From contig JBMNTV010000037.1 of NCBI GenBank assembly GCA_050945915.1, positions 1 to 19,793 of the forward strand: DNA of 19,793 bases, in the 5' to 3' direction. The notes below the pieces were generated by a model. It ran no database searches, had not been told where the DNA came from, and was given only the letters and a program-made list of their open reading frames with translations. Source of the DNA: CALNBC01 sp050945915 (GTDB lineage: Bacteria; Bacillota; Clostridia; Christensenellales; CALWSW01). This document shows positions 6,244 to 13,643 of this stretch, piece by piece. A program made the translations under genes and the position numbers. Every line of letters starts with the position of its first letter. The first letter of the stretch is position 1.

Positions 6244-6687
6244 TTACGGGGTCGCCTCCGCAATGGCCTCATCAACGGCGGTGATGATGGCGTTGCTGGT
6301 GATCGTCGCCCCGGCAACTACGTCCACCTCTGTGGACTGAGCCGCGATGATCGCGGGGATGACCTCATCAATGGCGCGGGTGCCGATGTTTTCGGTTTCG
6401 TGATGCTCGGGTATTTCGATGGAGAGGATGGACTCGGCATCGAAGGTCACGAGCACGTCGAATTTTCCGGCCATGCCGCGCACCTTGACCGTGTATGTGC
6501 CGGGAATGTATTTGCCCGGCTCGGGCTGGTCGGCAGGTGCGGGTTCCGGCGTCGGTTCGCTCCCTTCGCTTACCGGTGTGGCGCTGGGCTGATCCGTGGC
6601 GTCAGGGGGAGTGGAGCTGGCAGCCGAACATCCGACGCATACCGCAAAAAGCAGCACGCATATGGCGGCGCAAAGCAGCTTCTTCAA
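6244..6687 (-). CDS. FMN_bind domain lipoprotein, electron carrier of the reductase
   Basis: 147 residues from a TTG start at 6685-6687. AAAGGAGG precedes it by seven bases, and upstream in-frame candidates lack a ribosome binding site and would precede the signal peptide. A lipoprotein signal ends VCVG-C20, followed by a Ser/Thr/Pro/Glu linker and an FMN_bind domain (about residues 58-145): PGTYTVKVRG, IPEHHETENIGTRAID and GATITS. In NqrC/RnfG and related carriers the last Thr of the (S/D)GATxT motif receives FMN from ApbE through a phosphoester; Thr130 is the expected site. The position before GAT is Ala125 rather than the usual Ser or Asp-type residue. It lies 143 bp upstream of the reductase on the same strand, so a two-component arrangement carrier-plus-enzyme is likely. 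No apbE or quinone-linked donor is in the window. Confidence 0.86.
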   Translation of the reverse strand: MKKLLCAAICVLLFAVCVGCSAASSTPPDATDQPSATPVSEGSEPTPEPAPADQPEPGKYIPGTYTVKVRGMAGKFDVLVTFDAESILSIEIPEHHETENIGTRAIDEVIPAIIAAQSTEVDVVAGATITSNAIITAVDEAIAEATP

Positions 6688-6816
6688 ATGGCCACCTCCT
6701 TTCTTTGGTGTTTCGAATGGGATGAGCGAAAAAGATGGGTGCTCTATGTTGATGCGTTTTTGCCGGCTAACACAAAACATAGTAAAGATTTGCAAAAACA
6801 ATAGATTATCGCATCA

Positions 6817-6845
6817 AATATTGTTATTATGACTATATGCGTCAA
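6817..6845 (-). promoter_or_regulatory. Candidate promoter of the FMN_bind/reductase operon
   Basis: On the - strand TTGACG (6840-6845) and AATATT (6817-6822) are separated by 17 bp, matching 5/6 and 4/6 of the sigma-A consensus. It would give a leader of about 120 nt before the TTG start. The -35 overlaps the tandem decamers at 6841-6860. Confidence 0.45.
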
Positions 6846-6860
6846 CACGTTTGAACACGT
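6841..6860. promoter_or_regulatory. Tandem decamers, candidate AraC-family operator
   Basis: GTCAACACGT (6841-6850) and TTGAACACGT (6851-6860) share 8 of 10 bases, so AACACGT repeats with a one-helical-turn period. AraC/XylS-type activators commonly bind direct half-sites next to or over the -35. The position between the regulator gene and the reductase operon fits. Confidence 0.45.
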
Positions 6861-6891
6861 CTATAAATTAGCATAACAATATGGTATTTTA

Positions 6892-6921
6892 TTAACAAGG
6901 TAGAAGATTTTTTAATATCAT
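6892..6921 (+). promoter_or_regulatory. Candidate promoter of the AraC-family regulator
   Basis: TTAACA (6892-6897) and TATCAT (6916-6921) with an 18-bp spacer, both 5/6 to consensus, in an AT-rich stretch about 50 bp before the GTG start. Confidence 0.45.
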
Positions 6922-6970
6922 AAAATTCAACACCATTCTATGATTTCTACAGAGGAAAAGGGGGACGGAT

Positions 6971-8260
6971 GTGTCCAGAACCGAGAATACTTCCGAAAAA
7001 AGGGAAAATGGTCTTGCCGAACTCGAAAACCGTTACATACGGGGATATTTGTACTGCGTTGCGATGAATGAGGCCCTGCGCAACCTTCCCGAAGAAAGCA
7101 TCAGCATCAAGCTGGACCTGTTTGGCGTGCGCTGCGAGTTTGACGTCGAACATTTTTATTGTTGCCTGGCCGGGCTGAGCGAGCGGGTTTATTCCACTTA
7201 TGGCGTGTCCACGCAGGAGTATGTGGAGATTTTCATCGCGATCCGAAGGGTGTTGTTGGAGGAGTTTCGCCGCTGCCGCTACGCGGTGGACATTTTCCTG
7301 GAAACCCATTGCGACACGAACAAAATCGCCATTCTGTTCAGCCCGAAAAACGGGGACTGCATCCCGCCTGTTGAGATGGCGGAGCGCGTTTCAAACATCG
7401 TCCAGCGCGAGTACGAGAAGCGCCTTTTCAAGGGCAAGGGGCGGCACTGCAATTTCACAGCCCTTTCCGACAGGCATTCCGGATACGAGGGCATACGGGC
7501 GAGTTATCAGCAGGCCAAAAGCCTGGGCGACTATTCCTTTTTCTTCCGGTCTCCGGTGGTGGTGACGGAAAAGGACATCGCCCAGTGTCGCAAAGAGGTG
7601 GACTACCATTCCGTCATGGTGGCATGCATGGAAGTGAAGCTGGCCCTGGCAAATGGCGCGAAAAGGGAATGCCTGGACTGCCTGAAGGCGCTGTTCGACC
7701 TGTTGCGGGACAGTCTGCGCTATTCTTTTTTCAGAAGTGCGCTGGCGTATCTTGAAAATATGCTGGAGATTTACTGCGCCGTGTACGACACCGAGGGCAC
7801 AATCGACGCAAAAAGGCTTTGCGACATCGACGCGTACGACTATCTGGAGGACTGCCTGGACGTATTCACCGAAGTGATGGAGCGCCTCTTTGCCCATGCG
7901 GAGGGAAAAGCCCGGTATTCCGGCGTCGTCCAGACCGCGTTGTATTACATCAAACACTATTTTAAGAGCAACATTTCCCTTTCGGACATCGCCAAATATG
8001 CAGAAATTACGCCCAGTTACCTCAGTACGCTGTTCAAGCGCGAGGTGGGCATCCCCATCAGCGAATACATGATGCGCCAGCGCATCGAGGAAGCGAAAAA
8101 ACTGCTCGCCCAAAGCGAAAAAAAGGTATCCCAGATCGCGTTGGAAGTGGGATTTCACGACATCAAGTATTTTGGCAGGGCGTTCCGGGAGAAGGTTTCC
8201 ATGTGCCCCGTCGAATACCGGGAAAGCGCGCGGCAAAGCGAAGGGCCGTCAAAGCCGTGA
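6971..8260 (+). CDS. AraC-family transcriptional regulator with a degenerate GGDEF-like (CdaR/YesN-type) sensor region
   Basis: 429 residues from a GTG start preceded by GAGGAAAAGGGGG; the ATG two bases upstream is in another frame and soon hits a stop. The C-terminal ~105 residues (about 316-422) form a double helix-turn-helix: LSDIAKYAEITPSYLSTLFK and VSQIALEVGFHDIKYFGRAF, ending MCPVEYR. The central part (ALSDRHSGYEGIRASYQQAK) has the pattern of the degenerate GGDEF-like region seen in CdaR and in YesN-type regulators. There is no recognisable receiver domain and no histidine kinase nearby. This suggests direct ligand sensing or partnership with something elsewhere. It is divergent from the FMN_bind/reductase operon, which it probably controls; dhaKL downstream on the same strand is an alternative target. 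Confidence 0.83.
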   Translation: MSRTENTSEKRENGLAELENRYIRGYLYCVAMNEALRNLPEESISIKLDLFGVRCEFDVEHFYCCLAGLSERVYSTYGVSTQEYVEIFIAIRRVLLEEFRRCRYAVDIFLETHCDTNKIAILFSPKNGDCIPPVEMAERVSNIVQREYEKRLFKGKGRHCNFTALSDRHSGYEGIRASYQQAKSLGDYSFFFRSPVVVTEKDIAQCRKEVDYHSVMVACMEVKLALANGAKRECLDCLKALFDLLRDSLRYSFFRSALAYLENMLEIYCAVYDTEGTIDAKRLCDIDAYDYLEDCLDVFTEVMERLFAHAEGKARYSGVVQTALYYIKHYFKSNISLSDIAKYAEITPSYLSTLFKREVGIPISEYMMRQRIEEAKKLLAQSEKKVSQIALEVGFHDIKYFGRAFREKVSMCPVEYRESARQSEGPSKP

Positions 8261-8422
8261 AAATCGCGCAAAAGCCCGGGCAGGAGCGAAGATGAAAATT
8301 GGCAGAAACAAGTGGAAAAAACGGCCTTGTATCACGCCCCGGCCAAGTTGGGCGCGCCAAAAAAGCCAAAGAACTGGCGCATTTCCCGCCCTTTACAAAT
8401 CTGTATGATAAATACTTTTATC

Positions 8423-8451
8423 TTGAAATAAATAGTAATATATATTATGAT
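8423..8451 (+). promoter_or_regulatory. Sigma-A promoter of dhaKL
   Basis: TTGAAA (8423-8428), a 17-bp AT-only-but-one spacer and TATGAT (8446-8451), each 5/6 to consensus. The predicted start is about 90 bp upstream of dhaK. The remainder of the 286-bp spacer after the regulator (8261-8422) shows no gene and no clear terminator; it carries one copy of GGCGCGCCAAA. Confidence 0.7.
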
Positions 8452-8546
8452 GAAAAAGGCGTAAATGAGCTGCCGTTGCCCGCAAAAGGGGAGAGCGCGG
8501 GCCGACCGTTTCAACACCAGATCACAGCAAGAGGGAGAGTGAAATC

Positions 8547-9527
8547 ATGAAAAAACTCATCAACAATCCCGAACATGTCGTCGACGAAATGCTAAACGGC
8601 ATCGTCAAGGCCCACCCCGAGTATGTGAAGCGTCTGCCCGGGCTGGAAGTCCTGGTACGCGCCAATAAGGGGGATAAAGTGGCCCTGGTTTCCGGCGGCG
8701 GTTCCGGCCACGAGCCCAGCCACGGCGGGCTGGTGGGTACTGGCATGCTGGACGGCGCCGTCGCGGGCGCGGTGTTTACTTCCCCCACCCCCGACCAGGT
8801 CTTTGAGGCCATCAAGGCTGTGGATGCCGGCAAGGGCGTGCTGCTCGTCATCAAGAACTATACCGGCGACGTGATGAACTTCGAAATGGCCGCCGAAATG
8901 GCCGAGATGGAAGGGATCAAGGTCGAAAAGGTCGTCGTGAACGACGACGTCGCCGTGAAGGACTCCACCTGGACCGTCGGCCGCCGCGGCGTTGCCGGCA
9001 CCGTGCTGGTGCACAAGATTGCCGGCGCCTACGCCGAAGCGGGCGCTGATCTGGCCGAAGTCAAGCGCATCGCCGAAAAGGTCATCGCCAACGTCCGCAC
9101 CATGGGCATGGCGATTTCGCCCTGCACCGTTCCCGCCGCCGGCAAGCCCGGTTTCGAGCTGAAGGAAGACGAGATGGAGATGGGCATCGGCATCCACGGC
9201 GAGCCCGGGACCTATCGCGCCCCCCTCAAAGCTGCCAACGAAATCGCGGACGAAATGCTGGACAAGATCCTCGCCGACCGCGAATTCAAGGAAGTCGCGG
9301 TGCTGGTCAACGGCTTTGGCGGCACCCCCGTCATGGAGCTTTACGTGGTGAACAACCATGTGAACGACGTGCTGGCCGCCAAGGGCATCAAGGTTTACAA
9401 GACCATTGTCGGCAACTTGATGACCTCCATCGAGATGCAGGGCTGCTCCATCACGCTGCTGGAGCTGGACGATGAGCTGAAGAAGGGTCTTGACGCCAGG
9501 GCGGATACCATCGCCTTCCGTTGCTGA
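8547..9527 (+). CDS. dhaK: Dihydroxyacetone kinase subunit DhaK
   Basis: 326 residues, close to the family length. ATG follows GAGGGAGAG. DhaK binds dihydroxyacetone covalently through a histidine; the phosphoryl group then comes from DhaL-bound ADP/ATP. Visible motifs: the substrate loop SGGGSGHEPSHGGLVG with a conserved His pair, the FTSPT stretch, IKNYTGDVMNFEMA, and GIGIHGEPG whose His217 matches the covalent-binding histidine of the family. Residue spacing is complete and nothing is missing. It is the first gene of a dhaK-dhaL pair whose genes are separated by 71 bp. Because subunits K and L are separate proteins and not fused, this is the PTS-type enzyme that normally needs DhaM. The cytoplasmic product is dihydroxyacetone phosphate, entering glycolysis. 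Confidence 0.95.
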   Translation: MKKLINNPEHVVDEMLNGIVKAHPEYVKRLPGLEVLVRANKGDKVALVSGGGSGHEPSHGGLVGTGMLDGAVAGAVFTSPTPDQVFEAIKAVDAGKGVLLVIKNYTGDVMNFEMAAEMAEMEGIKVEKVVVNDDVAVKDSTWTVGRRGVAGTVLVHKIAGAYAEAGADLAEVKRIAEKVIANVRTMGMAISPCTVPAAGKPGFELKEDEMEMGIGIHGEPGTYRAPLKAANEIADEMLDKILADREFKEVAVLVNGFGGTPVMELYVVNNHVNDVLAAKGIKVYKTIVGNLMTSIEMQGCSITLLELDDELKKGLDARADTIAFRC

Positions 9528-9548
9528 TTCTAAGAATAACCAATGCCG

Positions 9549-9569
9549 GGGGCGGGGAAAGCCCGCCCC
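9549..9569 (+). other. GC-rich hairpin between dhaK and dhaL
   Basis: GGGGCGGG (9549-9556) pairs with CCCGCCCC (9562-9569) around GAAAG. No T tract follows, so it is more likely an mRNA-stabilising or processing element that sets the K:L ratio than a terminator. Confidence 0.5.
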
Positions 9570-9598
9570 TCAATCCATTTTGAACAGGAAGTATCCGC

Positions 9599-10195
9599 AT
9601 GATTACGAAAGCAACCGTCATAGCCGTTATTAAGGACATTGCCGCAAGGATCGACCAGGACTGGCAGTATCTCACCGATCTGGACCAGGTCATTGGCGAC
9701 GGGGACCACGGCATCAACCTGCACCGCGGGTTCACCGCCGTGCTGCACAAACTCCCCGAGGATAAAGACATCGGCACCATCTTAAAGACCGTCGGGATGA
9801 CGCTGGTTTCCACTGTGGGCGGCGCATCCGGCCCGATTTACGGCACCGCCTTTATGAAGATAGGCATGAAGCTCTCGGGCAAGGAAGAGATCACCCGGGA
9901 AGAGCTGCTGGACGCGTTGGACGAAGCCGTCGCCGGCATCAAGCAGCGCGGTCACGCCGTCCGCGGCGAAAAGACCATTCTGGATTCCCTGGAGCCCGCC
10001 ATCGACACCCTCAAAGCCACCGGCAGCTGGGAAGAGGCGGTCAAGGCCGCCGAAGAAGGCGTGGAGTACACCAAGACCATCATCGCCACCAAGGGCCGCG
10101 CAAGCTATCTGGGCGAGCGGTCTTTGGGCCATCAGGACCCCGGCGCCACCAGCGTCACCCTGATGATCAAGGCCTGCGCCGCCGCTGCAAAATAG
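9599..10195 (+). CDS. dhaL: Dihydroxyacetone kinase ADP-binding subunit DhaL
   Basis: 198 residues, near the typical ~210. ATG is preceded by AGGAAG. The nucleotide/Mg-binding signature DLDQVIGDGDHGINLHRG is intact, with the three aspartates that hold magnesium and ADP. Also present are VGGASGPIYGTAFM and the C-terminal GRASYLGERSLGHQDPGATS. DhaL carries a tightly bound ADP that is rephosphorylated by the PTS-fed DhaM and then phosphorylates DhaK-bound dihydroxyacetone. No dhaM is found between here and the terminator downstream, so the phosphoryl donor must be encoded elsewhere or differ. Cytoplasmic. Confidence 0.95.
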   Translation: MITKATVIAVIKDIAARIDQDWQYLTDLDQVIGDGDHGINLHRGFTAVLHKLPEDKDIGTILKTVGMTLVSTVGGASGPIYGTAFMKIGMKLSGKEEITREELLDALDEAVAGIKQRGHAVRGEKTILDSLEPAIDTLKATGSWEEAVKAAEEGVEYTKTIIATKGRASYLGERSLGHQDPGATSVTLMIKACAAAAK

Positions 10196-10218
10196 CTTCA
10201 TAAGGACTGATCAGCACG

Positions 10219-10252
10219 CCCGCCAGACCGGATTCGGCTGGCGGGTATTCTT
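10219..10252 (+). terminator. Terminator after dhaL
   Basis: CCCGCCAG (10219-10226) pairs with CTGGCGGG (10238-10245) and an inner CCG/CGG pair extends the stem. The following TATTCTT is only a weak T tract. The gene-free stretch 10253-10531 otherwise shows one run of seven Ts (10314-10320) without a convincing stem, and a possible TTGACA at 10471-10476 with GATAAA 16 bp on. Confidence 0.7.
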
Positions 10253-10511
10253 GGGAAAGCATATCCAAGTAACCTGAGGGCGGGCATCTTCCGCAACCCC
10301 GGGGGCAGGCTGCTTTTTTTCCTCCGGCCGCCGCATCCCGCAATGCCGCCTTTTATGTGGAACAGCCAAGTCCAGATTTGCCCTTTGGGAATCGCCGGTG
10401 ACGCCTAAACAGATAAAGTATGGGAAGAATCAAACAGGGCTTTTGCACCCGTAGTAAAATGGGCGAGGATTTGACAATTCTGTGAACAGGAAGATAAATC
10501 CCTGTTGCGTG

Positions 10512-10540
10512 TAGAAAAAGAAGGGCGGGGGTGGTATAAT
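10512..10540 (+). promoter_or_regulatory. Extended -10 promoter of the CotH/VTC/DUF4956 operon
   Basis: TGG followed by a perfect TATAAT (10535-10540) forms an extended -10; TAGAAA (10512-10517) is a 4/6 match for -35 at 17 bp. Transcription would start near 10547, about 25 bp before the GTG start. An alternative upstream promoter is TTGACA (10471-10476) with GATAAA (10493-10498). Confidence 0.7.
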
Positions 10541-10572
10541 GCAAAAGTCAAATAAAAAGCGGAGGCCCACAA

Positions 10573-13500
10573 GTGAGAAATAAATCCGTGCTGCTTCTGC
10601 TGGCGGTTCTGCTGACCGGCGCGATTGTCTTGTATCTGATCATCGGCGGCAATTCTGCGGGCGGAGGGAACAGCGAAACAGGAACACAGCATTACGATTC
10701 CTCTTTTGCGGGAAGCATCCTGATCAACGAGGCCATGGCCAGCAACCCCGGCGTCGTTCCCGCGAGAGATGGCGGGTTTTACGATTGGGTCGAGCTTTAT
10801 AACCCCACGGATGCGGACGTCAATATTTCCGGCTGGGGCTTGTCGGACGAGGCCAACGTCGCGGCAAAATGGACCTTCGGCGAAGGCACCGTAGTCCCGG
10901 CGAAGGGGTACCTTTTGATCTTTTGCTCAGACCTGAACCAAACGGACCCTTCCGGGGAACTGCACGCTTCCTTTAAGCTCAAGGCGGGGTCGGACACCGT
11001 CGTGTTGTCCGATGCGACGGGCAAAGCGGTGGATAAGCTGCCCTTGCCCCATGTGACGGAGGGCCACTCCGTCGGCCGGAACGCAGAGGATATTTCCGAC
11101 TGGCTGGATTTTTCCGAGCCCACCCCCGGTTTTTCAAACGACGCGAAAGGGCGCGCGGCGTACGTCGCTTCGATGGACGCAAGCTCAATCGGCCTTTTGA
11201 TCTCCGAGTTCCAGCCCTCGAACAAGACCACCATCAAGACCCAGTCAGGCGAATACTCCGACTGGGTGGAGATCTATAACCCTACGGACAAAGAGATCGA
11301 CCTGACCGGCTTCGGCCTGTCGGACGACAGGACCAAGCCCTTGAAGTGGACGTTCCCACAAGGGACCAGGATCCCCGCGGGAGGGAGGATCCTCGTCTGG
11401 TGCGGCGGTTACGTGGACGTTTCCGGCCTGTATCCGGACGAGCTGCACGCCACCTTTAGCCTGAACAGCTTCGAAGAAAGCGTGGTGTTGTCCGATTCTT
11501 CGGGAAGAATCATCGACGCCGTCGATTATTCGGGAATCGGGACGGACGCTTCCTATGCCCGGCAGCCTGACGGCTCCTGGCAGGCGACGGCAAGACCGAC
11601 ACCCGGTTATGAGAATACGGATGAAGGCTACGCAGCCTTCGCCCACCGGGCGCCCCCCCCCAAAACGGGCGGCGGCCTCCTGATTTCAGAGGTGATGGCG
11701 GCGAAGGACGAGACCATCCTGGACGGGGATGCCTATTACGACTGGATCGAGCTTTATAATACAACGGGCGAAACGGTGGACCTTTCCGGCTGGGGCTTGT
11801 CGGACAATACCAAAAACCCCCAAAAATGGACCTTCCCGGAAGGCACCGCCATCGCTCCCGGGGAATACAAACTGGTTATGGCCTCGGGGCTGAACATCCA
11901 GGATCCCCAGGCCGCAAAAACGACCTTCCTGCACACATCCTTCAAAGTAGACGCCCTCGGCGAGGTGATCTGCCTCTCCCGGCCGGACGGCACGATTGTG
12001 GACAAGCTGAATATCGGCAATCTTCGCGGCGGGATCACCTGCGGCAAGGACACAAGCGGCAGGATGTTTTATTACGACACGCCCACCCCCGGCCAGCCCA
12101 ACGCCGAGGGGAAGATCGGTTTTGCCCCGCAGCCGGAATTTGAACTCGCGCCCGGCTTTTATTATGGAAGGCAGACGGTGAGCATCAAAGTTCCCGAGGG
12201 AACGACGGTGTATTACACCACCGACGGCAGAATCCCCACCCAGTCGGACACCCGCTACACCGGGCCCATTTCCATCGAAAAGACCACCTCCGTCCGGGCG
12301 GTGGCGGTTCAAGACGGGTATCTTGCCAGCCCGCCGAAAACGGCGAGCTATCTGATCGACAGCCCCCACAGCGACGCCCTTTCCGTGGTGTTCGTCACCA
12401 TGAACCCCAAGGATCTGTTCGACGAAACGACCGGCATCTACGTCCTTGGCCCCAATCCCGGCGCCGCCCCCCATTACAGGAACGCCAACTTCCAAAAAGA
12501 ATGGGAGCGGGAATGCAATGTCGAGATTTTTGACACTCAGGGCAACGCCCAAATCAACCAGCAGGTCGCCATCCGCATCTTTGGCGCTTTTTCCAGGTTG
12601 CGGGAACAGAAGGGCTTTGCTTTGATGTGCAGGGAGCGCTACGGCGCCGATAGCTTCGATTTCCCGATCTTTGAAAACAGGGATATCGACAGCTATTCCT
12701 CCCTGGTTTTGCGCGCCGGGGGGCAGGATTCCACCGTCACCAAGATCAAGGACATCGTGTCCACCGGTCTGGTGGACGGCACCACCAACCTTGAAGTGCA
12801 GGCCTATCGCCAGGCGGTGCTGTATATCAACGGCGAGTATTTCGGGGTGTACAACATCCGCGAAAAGGTCAACAAGGACTTCATCGCCGCCCATTACCCG
12901 GAGGTGGACGCCGAAAACATCGACCTTCTGGTGGGCAACGGCACAGCCCTCTGGGGGGACAACAAGGCCTATAAAGAGATGATCAGCTGGTGCGCCCAGA
13001 CCGACTTCTCCAGCGACGAGAATTACGAAAAGCTCGCCCGCCTGATCGACGTGGACAATTACATCGACTACCTGATCTGCGAGATGTACGTCGCGAACAC
13101 AGACTCCGGGAACATCAAGTACTTCCGGGAGCGCAGCGACGACCCTGAAAAGAGCAAATGGCGCTGGATCTATTACGATTTCTGCTGGACCTTCATCGGA
13201 GCGGACAAGGACTTCGTGACCAGGTTCACCGATCCCGCCGGCCACGGCGTGGGCAAGGGCTTTTCCACCCAGCTCACCCGGTCGCTGATGCAGAACAAGC
13301 AGTTCAGGGAGAAGCTCATCCACCGCGCGGCAGAGCTTTTGAACACCATCTATACCCCGGAAAACGTCCTCGCCAAGATCGAGGAATGTTCCTCGGCCAT
13401 TTACGACGAAGTCGGAAGGCCGGGGGGCGACGCGGAACGCTGGCCGGAAGGCAGCGGATTTGGCAACTGGAAGGCTTGCGTGAAGGGCATGCGCAACTTT

Positions 13501-13611
13501 GCCCGACAGCGCCGGAATTACATGATCCAGCACATCAAGAGTTATTTCGGCCTGTCCGAAGCGAAAACCAGGGAAATCTTCGGCGAAAAAGACGTTGTGG
13601 AGCTGGAGTGA
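10573..13611 (+). CDS. Membrane-anchored CotH kinase family protein with three lamin-tail domains and a chitobiase C-terminal-like domain
   Basis: 1012 residues from a GTG start after GCGGAGG. A signal anchor (residues 5-24) exports the protein. Three lamin-tail (LTD) domains follow, near 48-160, 207-345 and 369-510. They share openings such as LINEAMAS, LISEFQPS and LISEVMAA, then DWVELYNPT-type strands, SGWGLSD and KWTFGEGT. Around 518-600 is a chitobiase/hexosaminidase C-terminal-like domain (TTVYYTTDGRIPTQSDTRYT). The CotH domain spans about 605-960. NTDSGN carries Asp844 and YYDFCW carries Asp869. Their 25-residue spacing is close to the 23 of B. subtilis CotH Asp228/Asp251, needed for phosphorylation of spore-coat proteins. 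The second Asp often seen in YDxDW is Cys here. The gene heads a three-gene operon with VTC and DUF4956 genes. The substrate and phosphate donor outside the cell are unknown. Confidence 0.88.
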   Translation: MRNKSVLLLLAVLLTGAIVLYLIIGGNSAGGGNSETGTQHYDSSFAGSILINEAMASNPGVVPARDGGFYDWVELYNPTDADVNISGWGLSDEANVAAKWTFGEGTVVPAKGYLLIFCSDLNQTDPSGELHASFKLKAGSDTVVLSDATGKAVDKLPLPHVTEGHSVGRNAEDISDWLDFSEPTPGFSNDAKGRAAYVASMDASSIGLLISEFQPSNKTTIKTQSGEYSDWVEIYNPTDKEIDLTGFGLSDDRTKPLKWTFPQGTRIPAGGRILVWCGGYVDVSGLYPDELHATFSLNSFEESVVLSDSSGRIIDAVDYSGIGTDASYARQPDGSWQATARPTPGYENTDEGYAAFAHRAPPPKTGGGLLISEVMAAKDETILDGDAYYDWIELYNTTGETVDLSGWGLSDNTKNPQKWTFPEGTAIAPGEYKLVMASGLNIQDPQAAKTTFLHTSFKVDALGEVICLSRPDGTIVDKLNIGNLRGGITCGKDTSGRMFYYDTPTPGQPNAEGKIGFAPQPEFELAPGFYYGRQTVSIKVPEGTTVYYTTDGRIPTQSDTRYTGPISIEKTTSVRAVAVQDGYLASPPKTASYLIDSPHSDALSVVFVTMNPKDLFDETTGIYVLGPNPGAAPHYRNANFQKEWERECNVEIFDTQGNAQINQQVAIRIFGAFSRLREQKGFALMCRERYGADSFDFPIFENRDIDSYSSLVLRAGGQDSTVTKIKDIVSTGLVDGTTNLEVQAYRQAVLYINGEYFGVYNIREKVNKDFIAAHYPEVDAENIDLLVGNGTALWGDNKAYKEMISWCAQTDFSSDENYEKLARLIDVDNYIDYLICEMYVANTDSGNIKYFRERSDDPEKSKWRWIYYDFCWTFIGADKDFVTRFTDPAGHGVGKGFSTQLTRSLMQNKQFREKLIHRAAELLNTIYTPENVLAKIEECSSAIYDEVGRPGGDAERWPEGSGFGNWKACVKGMRNFARQRRNYMIQHIKSYFGLSEAKTREIFGEKDVVELE
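11653..11661 (+). repeat. C9 homopolymer inside the CotH gene
   Basis: Nine consecutive Cs (11653-11661), directly followed by AAAA, encode Pro-Pro-Pro in the linker between lamin-tail domains 2 and 3. A gain or loss of one base would frameshift the protein before its CotH domain. Confidence 0.8.
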
Positions 13612-13643
13612 CCAGAATCCGCCGGGCAGCAAAGGAGCAAAAC

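Noticed and set aside
10290..10320. Possible terminator with a T7 run
   Set aside because: The CCCCGGGGG sequence before the Ts does not form a proper stem-loop next to the T run.
11686..13632. 648-codon - strand ORF opposite the CotH gene
   Set aside because: Shadow of a recognised multi-domain protein; no ribosome binding site or family motif.
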